A stretch of DNA of 64,000 nt, taken from Sulfopaludibacter sp963835555 (lineage in GTDB: Bacteria; Acidobacteriota; Terriglobia; Bryobacterales; Bryobacteraceae). Both the position numbers and the translations under genes were made by a program. This document shows positions 1 through 8,393 of this stretch, one piece after another (position 1 is the stretch's first letter; the number at the start of each line of letters is the position of its first letter). Below the pieces are notes generated by a model. It had not been told where the DNA came from. It searched no databases and was given only the letters and a program-made list of their open reading frames with translations. Location: positions 186,001 to 250,000 of the forward strand of contig CAWIGC010000035.1 in assembly GCA_963835555.1 (NCBI GenBank), given 5' to 3'.

Positions 1-3000
1 TCTCGGCGCGCAACTCGCCCTTGATCCGCTCGCTGATTTGGAAGTGGCGGAACAGGGAGAGGTCCAGGTCGCCCAAGCCGGGACCGGAGACATTATTGTG
101 TCCCATGTTGCCCCAGTGCGGAGTCTTCCCGTCCGCGTTCAGCGGCTGCTGGAATTGCGACGTGTCGAACCAGAAAGCGGTGCCGGAGGTTCCGGCCACG
201 TTGTGAAGCACGTTGAACTGTCCCACCATGTCCGGTGTCAGCGTGCTGCCGGCAGCGTTGGCGCTAACGGTGGTTCCGAACGTCATGGGAGTTCCTGTCA
301 TCAGGGTCAGGACACCGTTCACCTGCCAGTCGCCCAGGATCCAGCGGGCCGGGCCGCTCTGGAGCCAGCGCTTGTCCTTGCCGAACGGCAACTGGTACAG
401 GAAGCTCGAGACGATGGTGTGGGTGCGGTCGAAATCCAGGCGCGAGTAAGAGCGGCCGGGCTGGATGTAATTCCAGAGACCGCCGTCCTCCGAGGAGTAA
501 CCCATGGCCTTGCCGTACGTGTATCCCAGGGTCATCATGACGCCTCCGCTAAAGCGGCGGTCCACCTTTACCTGGAGGCTGTCGTAGGCGTTGCTGTAGC
601 CGGCGTAACGCAGCAGCACGTCGGCGTTTTTGCCGAACGCCGCGTAAAGCGGGCGTCCGGCGGCGCCGCCGTTCAGCACCATGCCGGCGTTCACGTTGTA
701 CGCGACCGGTGCGCGGACGGTATGGTTGCCAACGTAGGCCGCTTCGAACGTGAAATTGGCGGGCAATTGCCGTTGCAGGGCGATGTTCCACGATTCGATG
801 TAACCTTCACGGTAGTTCAGCGGGATGGAACTGTTGATGTTCTGCGCCAGCAAACCCGGAGTGTTACCCACAATCAGGCCGCTCTGCGGAATCGAGACGA
901 TCAGCGGGGCGGGGAAGCCGGTGGCCATGGACCCGTAAACGCCCGGCGCCGTTTGCGCCTGGCCGAAAGTACCGAGCGCCGCATAGGAGTTGCTCTGTTT
1001 GACCGGATAGTTGTCCCATGCCAGCTTGTTGTCGGGGAAGGGAATCCAACTCATGCCGAAGCCGCCGCGGAACACCGTCTCCGAATTGAAGCGATATGCG
1101 AAGCCTATGCGTGGAGCGAAATTCGTGTAGAAGGTCTTGCGCCCCAGGTTCATGGGTGTGGCGCCGTAGCCGGCCACCTCAAAGGTATTGGTCGCCGGGT
1201 CGAAATTCGACCACCCGCCCTTCAGACGCGGCGTTCCGGGCGGATAAAAATCGTGGCGAACGCCCAGGTCCAAGGTTAACTTCTGGCTCACCTGCCATTT
1301 GTCCTGGACGTAGCTGAAGAAATTCCACAGGCGATTGGTCGGGAACTGAACCGAAAGATCGCGCCGGAACAGCGACGGCGTATCCACCAGGAGGCTGGCC
1401 AGCGAGTTCACCTGGTCCAGAACAGCCGCGCCTGGAATGGACGTCTGGTTATTGCGGAACTGGTATTCGCCGCGCGGGCCGCCCGCATCCTGTGTTTGCA
1501 GCAGTTCTTCGCGGATGCGCCGCAGGTCCACGCCCCATTTAATGGTGTGGTTGCTGTGAACCTTGGTGAAGTTGAAAACATAGTCGAAGTTTGTCTCCGC
1601 CCTGTTCCAGGGAAGGCTGGCGGAATACCCTACCAGAGGATCGGCGTAGCCGCCTACGCTCATGGTGGTGAGACCGCTGGTCCAGTTATCGAGATTGGCG
1701 CCTTTAATGCCGATCGCCGCCGCTGCATTGGTGCCGCTGTCGAGATTGGTAGCGATATTGCTGTAGCGGCTCAGCCCCACGCGGGCTTCCATGATGAAAG
1801 TCGGCGAGAAGAGCCGTGTGTAGTTCACGGCGGTGCTTTGCGTGCGATTCACGCCCGTGGCGGCGAAACCCTTGCCACCACCGCCGTAAATGCCGAAGCG
1901 GCCCGGGTCCGTAACCACCGGGCGCTGGAAGCTGTAGCGGACGCTGAACCGGTCTTTCATCGACTGTTCGTGGTCCACCTTGACGTCGAAGGAGTCGGCG
2001 TCCTTCTTTCGCGTGGTCTGTCCGGCGTAGTTGTTGGTGAGGCCGCTGCCCAGGTTGGGCAGGGGGACGAACGCAAGGATCCTCTTCGCGATGGGGCTGA
2101 TCCGCGAATCGGGAATCTGATTGTTGGCAAACGGCGTGCGGCCCACACCAGTGTCCAGATTCCCGGTGCCCGGGTCGTAGATCACGGCTCTTCCGATCTG
2201 GCTGCTGAAATCGCCCGCGCGAAACGCCGCCCCCGGGGTGGTGATGATGTAGCCATCCCCGCGACGGTCCTTGATTTCCAGGAAGTCGCCGAAGAAGAAC
2301 GTTTTGTTTTTTCGGATCGGCCCGCCTACGTTGAAGCCATAGTAATTGTAGGTAGTTACAGGCTTGGTTGGCTGGAACGTCTCCCGGGCGCCCAGCGCGC
2401 TGTCGGAATGGAACCAGTAAACGGCGCCGTGCAGGTTGTTGGTGCCCGATTTGAGAATGATGTTGGTGACGGCGCCGCCGGCACGGCCTAACTCAGCCTC
2501 ATAGTTGCTCGTGCTGACGTCCACGGTCTGCAGCGCCTCGAGCGGCGGGATCAGGACGGTCAACAGGCCGGTGCGTTGGTTGTTATCGACGCCTTCGAAC
2601 TGGACGTTGTTGCCCTCGCGCGCCACGCCGTTCACCTGGGTGGTGAGCGCACCCTGCGAGTTGAAGAACTCCGAGTGCGGTTCGAAGGCGCGGGTGGTGC
2701 CGGGCACCAGGTTCAGCATGGATTGGAAGTTCCGGCTGTAACCCATGGGCAGGTTTGCGAGTTGTACCTGCTCGATCTTGCGACCGGTATCGGCGCGGTC
2801 GGTCTGGAGCAGCGTGGCCTCCGCATTTACTTCCAGCGTCTCGGTGACCTGACCGGGCTGGAGTTCCAGGTCGATACGCGTGGTGCTGTCCACCAGGACA
2901 TCCACACCGGGCCGCGTAACTTTCTTAAATCCGGCCAGTTCCGCCGAAACCGTATAGGTTCCGGGGGACAGGTTCGGGAACGTGTAGTTGCCGCTTTCAT

Positions 3001-3187
3001 TGCTGTTGATGCTGCGGGTGATGCCGGTATTGGCCTCCGTGGCGGTCACTCTGGCGCCCATAATCACGCCCCCGGAAGAGTCCGTGACCGTGCCTACCAG
3101 CGTGGCGTTGACGGCCTGCGAGAACCCCAGTCCCGCAGTCAGCAACGTCCCGAATATCAGGATGAGGAGGGAACGAACAGTCTTCAT
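1..3187 (-). CDS. Oar-like TonB-dependent receptor with carboxypeptidase-regulatory-like N-domain (C-terminus outside window)
   Basis: The frame is open without interruption from an ATG at 3187 to the window edge, about 1062 codons, so the C-terminal end is missing. It starts with a signal peptide (MKTVRSLLILIFGTLL...), followed by a carboxypeptidase-regulatory-like beta-sandwich (LVGTVTDSSGGVIMGARVTA, roughly residues 28-110), a plug-like region (VNGVAREGNNVQFEGVDNNQ) and a long beta-barrel region rich in aromatic and Asn/Gly strands. A purine-rich GAGAGG lies about 8 nt upstream of the ATG. Proteins of this architecture are outer-membrane Oar/SusC-like transporters abundant in Acidobacteriota. 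Substrate cannot be told from sequence. It is transcribed towards the left edge, and no partner gene is visible in the window. Confidence 0.9.
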   Translation of the reverse strand, partial: MKTVRSLLILIFGTLLTAGLGFSQAVNATLVGTVTDSSGGVIMGARVTATEANTGITRSINSNESGNYTFPNLSPGTYTVSAELAGFKKVTRPGVDVLVDSTTRIDLELQPGQVTETLEVNAEATLLQTDRADTGRKIEQVQLANLPMGYSRNFQSMLNLVPGTTRAFEPHSEFFNSQGALTTQVNGVAREGNNVQFEGVDNNQRTGLLTVLIPPLEALQTVDVSTSNYEAELGRAGGAVTNIILKSGTNNLHGAVYWFHSDSALGARETFQPTKPVTTYNYYGFNVGGPIRKNKTFFFGDFLEIKDRRGDGYIITTPGAAFRAGDFSSQIGRAVIYDPGTGNLDTGVGRTPFANNQIPDSRISPIAKRILAFVPLPNLGSGLTNNYAGQTTRKKDADSFDVKVDHEQSMKDRFSVRYSFQRPVVTDPGRFGIYGGGGKGFAATGVNRTQSTAVNYTRLFSPTFIMEARVGLSRYSNIATNLDSGTNAAAAIGIKGANLDNWTSGLTTMSVGGYADPLVGYSASLPWNRAETNFDYVFNFTKVHSNHTIKWGVDLRRIREELLQTQDAGGPRGEYQFRNNQTSIPGAAVLDQVNSLASLLVDTPSLFRRDLSVQFPTNRLWNFFSYVQDKWQVSQKLTLDLGVRHDFYPPGTPRLKGGWSNFDPATNTFEVAGYGATPMNLGRKTFYTNFAPRIGFAYRFNSETVFRGGFGMSWIPFPDNKLAWDNYPVKQSNSYAALGTFGQAQTAPGVYGSMATGFPAPLIVSIPQSGLIVGNTPGLLAQNINSSIPLNYREGYIESWNIALQRQLPANFTFEAAYVGNHTVRAPVAYNVNAGMVLNGGAAGRPLYAAFGKNADVLLRYAGYSNAYDSLQVKVDRRFSGGVMMTLGYTYGKAMGYSSEDGGLWNYIQPGRSYSRLDFDRTHTIVSSFLYQLPFGKDKRWLQSGPARWILGDWQVNGVLTLMTGTPMTFGTTVSANAAGSTLTPDMVGQFNVLHNVAGTSGTAFWFDTSQFQQPLNADGKTPHWGNMGHNNVSGPGLGDLDLSLFRHFQISERIKGELRAE

Positions 3188-3623
3188 GGACTAACCTCTC
3201 AAGAGAGATGCCGCGCCTCGCAAACGGGGGGCAGAGCGGGTCTTCGGGCGCTTCGGCTCGGAAGACACCGCGAGCGGCAGTGCAATTACCGGGACAGTGC
3301 TTAGCAATCGGATCGCCAGACGGTCGCGATCCGCCGGGAAAAGCCTGCATTGACAGGCTACAGGGTTAGGAACACAATCAATGCAGATTCCGATGGCAGT
3401 GCCTGAAATGTCGAATCAGGCGAGGCCAGGTTTTAACAAACTCCGGGTAGGGAGACGTGGAGGGAAATGCTGGCGGAACTGGCGCTCCCCGCTCATCCGC
3501 CATTTCTGAATGTGAGTTCGCGACTTGCGGATGATTTCCTCTGGGCAGAGGTGCTGAACCAGGGCGCCAACGATATTGTGGCAAAGCCGCGGTCGCCTAA
3601 TTCCCCGCATGAGGAGGTCGAAC
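3188..3623. other. 436-bp intergenic region without a supported gene
   Basis: This gap separates the divergently transcribed receptor gene and the small DUF2934 gene, so promoters for both should lie here. Several short open frames cross it on both strands but none has a ribosome-binding site plus protein-like composition. No tRNA, riboswitch or terminator was recognised. Confidence 0.5.
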
Positions 3624-3848
3624 ATGTCAAGGCAAGATAAGCAAGTGACAACAGAGACTGCCGGCTCGAGCAGTACCGGGCCTGCTGCCACCAATCCAGA
3701 CCCGGCGGCGGTTGCGGCGCTGGCCTACCGATTCTGGCTGGAACGGGGTTGCCCCTTCGGGTCGGACCAGGAAGACTGGTTTCGCGCGGAAACAACGCTC
3801 CAGGACGAATGCAAGGAAACGCTGCAAGCGGTAGGGGCATCGGCGTAG
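3624..3848 (+). CDS. DUF2934-domain small protein
   Basis: A 74-residue acidic protein. Start chosen at the ATG at 3624 because GAGGAGG at 3611-3617 lies at the right distance; an upstream in-frame ATG has no such site. The N-terminal 30 residues are Ser/Thr/Pro-rich and probably disordered. The C-terminal half (AALAYRFWLERGCPFGSDQEDWFRAE) matches the short DUF2934 motif, in which a Tyr/Trp-rich helix is followed by GxPxGxxxxDWxxAE. Function of DUF2934 is not established. It is a single gene with no apparent operon partner. Confidence 0.75.
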   Translation: MSRQDKQVTTETAGSSSTGPAATNPDPAAVAALAYRFWLERGCPFGSDQEDWFRAETTLQDECKETLQAVGASA

Positions 3849-3875
3849 AATTCGAATCCGAACCGTAGCAAGCTG

Positions 3876-4205
3876 TTAGCGGGCCACCGCATCGCCTTTC
3901 GCGTGTTCGGGTGTCTTGCGCGTCCACCAGCGCTCGAAGCCCGCGCCGAAATCGTCCAGGCAGGTATAGACCACCGGGACCACCACCAGGGTCAACAGCG
4001 TGGAGGTGAGGATCCCGCCGATTACCGCGCGGGCCCTGGGGGCTCGGAACTCAACGCCGGAACCGATTTCGAATGCCGGCGGGAGCATGCCGAAAATCAT
4101 CGCCAGGGTCGTCATCGGGATGGGGCGCAGGCGCACCCGGGGCCGCGGTAATCAGCGCTTCGCCGCGGGAGCGGCCCTCGCGCCGCTGCACATTGGCGGG
4201 CGGAC
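3876..4205 (-). pseudogene. C-terminal remnant of an RND (HAE1-type) efflux pump
   Basis: The frame ending at 3876 encodes the last transmembrane section of an RND inner-membrane pump: RLRPIPMTTLAMIFGMLP, a short loop, then AVIGGILTSTLLTLVVVPVVYTCLDD. This block matches the C-terminal part of AcrB/CusA-like transporters. The preceding part (QRREGRSRGEALITAA) is in another frame; one extra G in the CCCGGG run near 4141 separates them. The remaining roughly 900 residues of a pump are absent. Upstream sequence to about 4340 shows no recognisable RND sequence. This is a dead fragment, bordered by the cytochrome gene. Confidence 0.8.
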
Positions 4206-4343
4206 AATGTAGTAGTTCAGCAGGTCACGGCGTAATCGAAGAGATTGACCGGGGAGGGCGCCAGCGCGGTGCGCAACTCTTCGGTGGGCGCGCGCGGCTC
4301 TGCGCAGAGGCCGCGCGCGCCGGCAAAGGGTATCGAACACTAC

Positions 4344-6284
4344 TTAGTGAACGCTAACTCCAATAGTTCCGAGGTTCGAGTTCGTGAAGCCGTCCCAGGC
4401 GGCGAAGGTGAATACGTCGGAACCCTGAAAGCCCGTCGCCGGAAAGAAGGTGGCGGTGGCCCCGGAGATGGCAACGGTGCCGTTTGCAGGCTGGGACACG
4501 ATTCGGAACGTGAGCGGGTTCCGGTCCGGGTCAGTGCCCGTCAGGGTCAGGGAAACCTTCTGCCCCGCGGTGGTCACGGCCATTCCATTGGTAACGGAAG
4601 GGGGACGGTTGCGCGTGCGGTCGTCGCTGTTCGGTCCGTTGTGGCAGGCATAGCAACCGATCTGGAAATGCCTCCAGAACGATTTGGTGCCGTATTCGGT
4701 GCTCAAGGTGCGGTCGGCTTGGGAATAGGCGAGAACCGTACCGCGGTAGTCGGTGCCGTGGCATGCCGCGCATTGCGCGGTTCCGTACGACTCAACCGCG
4801 TCGGGATGCGCATTCACCCATGCCTGACCGGTGGGGTGCAAGCCGTGCGGTCCGCCATTGATCGTGTCCGGAGCGCTGTGGCAGGTGTTGCATTCGACCA
4901 GCATTCCCACATGGCCTTGCAGATTCTGGCTTTGGATATTGTCGTTGGCCTGGGAAGTGGGATATTCGGCGTGTGTGGCGCCGTGGCAGGCTTCGCACTG
5001 CAACCCGCCATGGCCACTTGAGAATCGGAATAAGGAAATGCCCGTGGCGGGCGTGTCCGGATTGGTGGCGAACGTGGCGTCCGCGGCTTGGCGTACCGCG
5101 CCGGTCGCGTCAAATACGGAGGTGTACCGGATCGCCCCGCTGTTCTTTGCGGCTGTGCCGGTGTGGCACGATTGGCAGGTGGGCTCCTGCAGCCATCCCT
5201 GCCGGGTGGCCGCGCCCACGGCGCTCATGTTGCCGTGGCAACTCTGGCACTGCATCGCCATGGTCCCGTTTGCCGCCACCGCGTTGCCCATGGCGCCTCT
5301 CAGGCAGCGGGTCTGGGAACCCGGGTGGCAGTTGTAGCAGGCGTTGCGATTGTTCTCGTTGTCGAGCGTCAACTGCGCTACCGGGTCGGTCACCTTCGCA
5401 TGGGCCGCGTGTACCGAGGTGGTGAGTTGCGGAATCCCCTGGATGCCCGGTATGCCCAATGGCGCAACGGCGTTGGAGAGGTGACACCTGTCGCAAAAGA
5501 CCGGATTCCCGGCGGTTGCCGCGGCATACAATCCGGCAATTTGATATTTCGCGGCGAGTAGATACTGCTCGTACAGGTTCGGATTGGCCTGTTTGGCGTC
5601 GTGCAACTTGAGGATGTTCAGCTTGTAGTCCTTCTCCGCATCGGGATTGTAAACCCATCCCGAAGGCGGCATCGCGGCGGACGGAGAACCCGAGGCATGG
5701 CACCCGCGGCAATCCATCTCATCGGAAACCGGCAGGACGATGCTCGATTGCGCCAGCAGCGTCTGGGTGCCATCGAGATACTCCACCTGCATCATCGGAT
5801 AGAAGTTTCTCAGTCCGGCGTCGTCCTTGGGAATAATCGGGATTCCCGCGGCCAAAAACCAGGCGGGTTTCGGATCGAAGGCCATTCTCTGCGGGTCATT
5901 GGCCACTCCCGGCATGGCGTAACCGGCGACTCCCATATCGTTTGGCAGGAATGCTCCGAGCAATGGGATCGTAAAGTTCCAGAAGTTGGTTTTGGAATAG
6001 GAAGTAGTGTTGATGGAGCCGGAGCCGTCCGCCACGGACAGGTAGACTACATAACTTCCCGCGGCCGGCGTCTTCACCAGATGTCCCTGTGAATCGATCA
6101 CCTGCACGTGAACTTCGTTGAAAGGGGGCAGGATTGAAAACACGGAAAAGTCAGCATCCAGGCAGTGCATTCCCAGGTTGTTCCACCCGATAATTCTCCA
6201 GGGCTGGATGGGAGCGCTATGGGCCGATATAACAATCGACACACCGAGCACGAACAGGACGCACGTACGGGAGCATAGACTCAT
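4344..6284 (-). CDS. Secreted nonaheme cytochrome c with C-terminal cadherin/Big-like domain
   Basis: A 646-residue protein with an N-terminal signal peptide (residues 1-24). An N-terminal domain contains the block IIGWNNLGMHCLD. Nine CxxCH haem-attachment motifs follow (CRGCH, CDRCH, CYNCH, CQSCH twice, CEACH, CNTCH, CAACH, CYACH) between roughly residues 190 and 555. The last 90 residues (TLTGTDPDRNPLTFRIVSQP...GFQGSDVFTFAAWDG) form a cadherin-like Ig domain, as found on secreted or surface proteins. The product should be exported and matured with covalent haems in the periplasm or outside the cell. A role in extracytoplasmic electron transfer is inferred; the partner is unknown. AGAGGTG lies about 8 nt before the ATG, inside an inverted repeat listed separately. 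No cytochrome-maturation gene is nearby. Confidence 0.88.
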   Translation of the reverse strand: MSLCSRTCVLFVLGVSIVISAHSAPIQPWRIIGWNNLGMHCLDADFSVFSILPPFNEVHVQVIDSQGHLVKTPAAGSYVVYLSVADGSGSINTTSYSKTNFWNFTIPLLGAFLPNDMGVAGYAMPGVANDPQRMAFDPKPAWFLAAGIPIIPKDDAGLRNFYPMMQVEYLDGTQTLLAQSSIVLPVSDEMDCRGCHASGSPSAAMPPSGWVYNPDAEKDYKLNILKLHDAKQANPNLYEQYLLAAKYQIAGLYAAATAGNPVFCDRCHLSNAVAPLGIPGIQGIPQLTTSVHAAHAKVTDPVAQLTLDNENNRNACYNCHPGSQTRCLRGAMGNAVAANGTMAMQCQSCHGNMSAVGAATRQGWLQEPTCQSCHTGTAAKNSGAIRYTSVFDATGAVRQAADATFATNPDTPATGISLFRFSSGHGGLQCEACHGATHAEYPTSQANDNIQSQNLQGHVGMLVECNTCHSAPDTINGGPHGLHPTGQAWVNAHPDAVESYGTAQCAACHGTDYRGTVLAYSQADRTLSTEYGTKSFWRHFQIGCYACHNGPNSDDRTRNRPPSVTNGMAVTTAGQKVSLTLTGTDPDRNPLTFRIVSQPANGTVAISGATATFFPATGFQGSDVFTFAAWDGFTNSNLGTIGVSVH

Positions 6285-6286
6285 CG

Positions 6287-6319
6287 CCTATTCACCTCTG
6301 CCACATTCTAGTGAATAGG
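6287..6319. promoter_or_regulatory. 9-bp inverted repeat overlapping the ribosome-binding site of the cytochrome gene
   Basis: CCTATTCAC at 6287-6295 and GTGAATAGG at 6311-6319 are perfect complements separated by 15 nt. The arm closest to the gene ends three nt before the ATG of the nonaheme cytochrome and contains part of its Shine-Dalgarno. It could be an RNA hairpin that hides the ribosome-binding site or a DNA operator; the sequence alone cannot decide. Confidence 0.5.
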
Positions 6320-6423
6320 TGATTAGGGTCTCAATCTAGTAATGGAACGATTTGTGCGAACGAGCACGGCGCGTCGAAGCCGTCCGGGGTGTCCCTTAGG
6401 AGAATCGGGAGGAGTGCGGCGTT

Positions 6424-6696
6424 TTACGTCGCCGACAAAGACGCTTTTCGAATGCTCTCCCGTTCCTTCACGGCTGGCTGGTTCTCTGCCTGCGGCGGCG
6501 TGGTGTGTCCGTTGCCGGCATCGAGGATTTGCCGCATGCGTGCCACTAGCGCTTTGCCGCGCGCCACCTCTTCCGGACTGCCTTTATAGCCGGGCATTCT
6601 CGGATCGATGAACTGCCTCCGAAAGAGTTGATCGGACGCCAGACTGGCCAACAGACTGAGTTCTTCAATTGTGAGTGTAAAGTTTATGCGTTTCAT
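6424..6696 (-). CDS. Small hypothetical protein
   Basis: About 90 residues from the ATG at 6696 (MKRINFTLTIEELSLLASLA...). A slightly longer frame begins at 6714, but the later Met follows a GGGAT-like purine stretch and starts the conserved-looking part. The N-terminal half is helical (ELSLLASLASDQLFRRQFID) and is followed by a second helix ending MRQIL; the tail is polar. No membrane segment, cysteine motif or family recognised. It lies alone between the cytochrome and the divergent XRE gene. Confidence 0.5.
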   Translation of the reverse strand: MKRINFTLTIEELSLLASLASDQLFRRQFIDPRMPGYKGSPEEVARGKALVARMRQILDAGNGHTTPPQAENQPAVKERESIRKASLSAT

Positions 6697-6863
6697 AAGA
6701 TCCCGGCGGCACAACTTACGGTGACTAACTACCAGTGAATAACTTCCGAACCGCTATCCGTTGGTGTGCATTCCACTTCTCTGGTGGAACGGTCGCTAAG
6801 GAAGAGAGGCGGGAGACCTGACTTAGTCCAGATCGCCTGCGAGTGAACAAAAGCGCCCACACA

Positions 6864-6881
6864 TTAACCATTGTCGGTTAA
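6864..6881. promoter_or_regulatory. Palindromic operator-like site in front of the XRE regulator
   Basis: TTAACC-N6-GGTTAA is a perfect inverted repeat directly upstream of the helix-turn-helix gene. The left half is at 6864-6869 and the right at 6876-6881. Its position 24 bp before the ATG (and touching an alternative GTG) is what is expected of an autoregulatory operator. No binding evidence is available. Confidence 0.45.
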
Positions 6882-6905
6882 GTGGCTTTACTTGTCAATG
6901 CGAGT

Positions 6906-7841
6906 ATGGCACATTTGGGAAAGGCAGTTTCACTCGTAGCAGTTAAGCAGGCAGCGGAGGCGCGCCCGTTGGATGTACCTTTAGTGATCAGGCATCGCCT
7001 GAAGGAACTCGGACTGGAGCAAAGGGACCTGGCGGCTGCGGCCCGGGTCACCGAGTCCTATATTTCACAGTTGCTCGGCCGAAAGAAGCCTCCGCCGACT
7101 TCCGGCCGGACGGACATCTATCACCGGATCGAGATTTTCCTGAAGCTGCCGCAGGGGGAGCTTTCGAAGCTGGCCGACCTGCAGCGCCGGGAGGAACTGA
7201 AAAAAAAGGTAGCCGATCCGCCGCCGCCGTTATTCCCGGCTTTCCGCGAGCTGATTCTCCGGAAATGCGAGCCCGCCAGGGAATTGCCGGTCCGGGAGAG
7301 CTTCGGGAAGGAACCCTTTGGCGCTCTCGAGCGCCTGGTCACACAGAAGCTTCTGGACGCTGCGAAAAGGGTTGCCGGAGAGAAGTTGGATAATGAGCAA
7401 TGGCTGCAGCGGGTGGCCGGGCTCAGCGGTCTGGGGCACGCACAGGTGCGCGCCATAGTCCTCGAGTTCCTGGACGCGGACATCTTCCGGGTTGCCAGCG
7501 GAAACTGTATTGCGCTCCCGGACTCGCTAATCCATTCGTGGGACATCGACCTGGAGACGTTCAGCATCGAAATTGTTCTGAATCGCCACCTCGCCCCAGG
7601 ACGTCTGAAGCGGTTCGATTTTGTCGAGCGGGAGCCGGAAAATCCCATGGACGTGGAGCCCGGTCTGGAAGAGTTCCTCAGAGATCCTCTGCTGAGCGGC
7701 GATGCCACCGACGAAGAAATCGAATTCCTCAAACGCCTGCGGTTCAAAGACCGGCGGCCGCTTCCACTCTACTACTATCGGATACTGCAGACGACCAGGG
7801 ATCCGCTCCACTTCCATGCCGGCCAGGGCGAACCGGTCTAA
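6906..7841 (+). CDS. XRE-family helix-turn-helix regulator with large C-terminal domain
   Basis: About 311 residues from the ATG at 6906; an in-frame GTG at 6882 would add eight residues. The N-terminal quarter holds a Cro/C1-type helix-turn-helix (VIRHRLKELGLEQRDLAAAA, then VTESYISQLLGRKKPP). The remaining part is not a recognised domain; it is mostly helical, with a Pro-rich linker (ADPPPPLFPAF) and a C-terminal stretch ending in YYYRILQTTRDPLHFH. Probably a DNA-binding regulator whose C-terminal part senses a ligand or oligomerises; this role is inferred. The palindrome immediately upstream suggests autoregulation. It converges on the Crp-like pseudogene. Confidence 0.75.
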   Translation: MAHLGKAVSLVAVKQAAEARPLDVPLVIRHRLKELGLEQRDLAAAARVTESYISQLLGRKKPPPTSGRTDIYHRIEIFLKLPQGELSKLADLQRREELKKKVADPPPPLFPAFRELILRKCEPARELPVRESFGKEPFGALERLVTQKLLDAAKRVAGEKLDNEQWLQRVAGLSGLGHAQVRAIVLEFLDADIFRVASGNCIALPDSLIHSWDIDLETFSIEIVLNRHLAPGRLKRFDFVEREPENPMDVEPGLEEFLRDPLLSGDATDEEIEFLKRLRFKDRRPLPLYYYRILQTTRDPLHFHAGQGEPV

Positions 7842-8226
7842 TCGTGCAGAACCACGTTCAGTAGCGAACTGTGAACTTCCAGGCGGCCGTTGTAGTCGAT
7901 GAATCCTAATTTGCGGAAGCGGTTCATAAAGAAGCTCACTCTGGAGCGGGTAGTGCCGATGATTTCGGCCAGGGTTTCCTGACGCCAGCAGGAGCAGAAC
8001 GCGCGCCAGGCGCTTCTCACTGGAATTGAAGAACCGGTCCACCAAATCCGCCTCGATCCGGATGTTTCGGGAGAGCACGCGCCTCAGGAACATTCAGAGA
8101 ATGCCGGCTGTTCGCCAAGAAAATGGCCATGCGAGCCGCCTGTCCCGCCAGGCATTTGGCCAGGAAGCGCTTCGGATCGGGCCTCTTGGGGCGCTGCGGT
8201 TTTGCCTCTGTTGTTCGTCTCGGCAT
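7838..8226 (-). pseudogene. Crp/Fnr-family regulator with internal deletion and frameshift
   Basis: The 5' end (ATG at 8226, MPRRTTEAKP...DPKRFLAK) resembles the N-terminus of Crp/Fnr regulators. The 3' part supplies the dimerisation helix and winged helix-turn-helix (NIRIEADLVDRFFNSSEKRL, then QETLAEIIGTTRSRVSFF and FRKLGFIDYNG). The cyclic-nucleotide-binding beta-barrel that should lie between them, about 120 residues, is missing. A further frameshift near 8000 separates LARVLLLLA from RQETLAEI. No frame spans the gene, so it is a remnant. Confidence 0.75.
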
Positions 8227-8393
8227 GGCAACGTACAACTTAGCATTCCACAAAAACAACGACAAAAGCCCCCCGCATCGGCGCCGGTAAGCAATATTGC
8301 TCACCACCAACGGCGAAATGGTGGGATGATCGAGTTAAGCACTCCGAGGACGACTTGCTGGGAAGCACCCCGGGATACTGTCGCGGTTCGAAA

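Noticed and set aside
38..1279. Long plus-strand open frame of 413 codons
   Set aside because: It is antisense to the continuous TonB-receptor frame, has no ribosome-binding site and reads as low-quality His/Arg/Val-rich sequence typical of a high-GC shadow.
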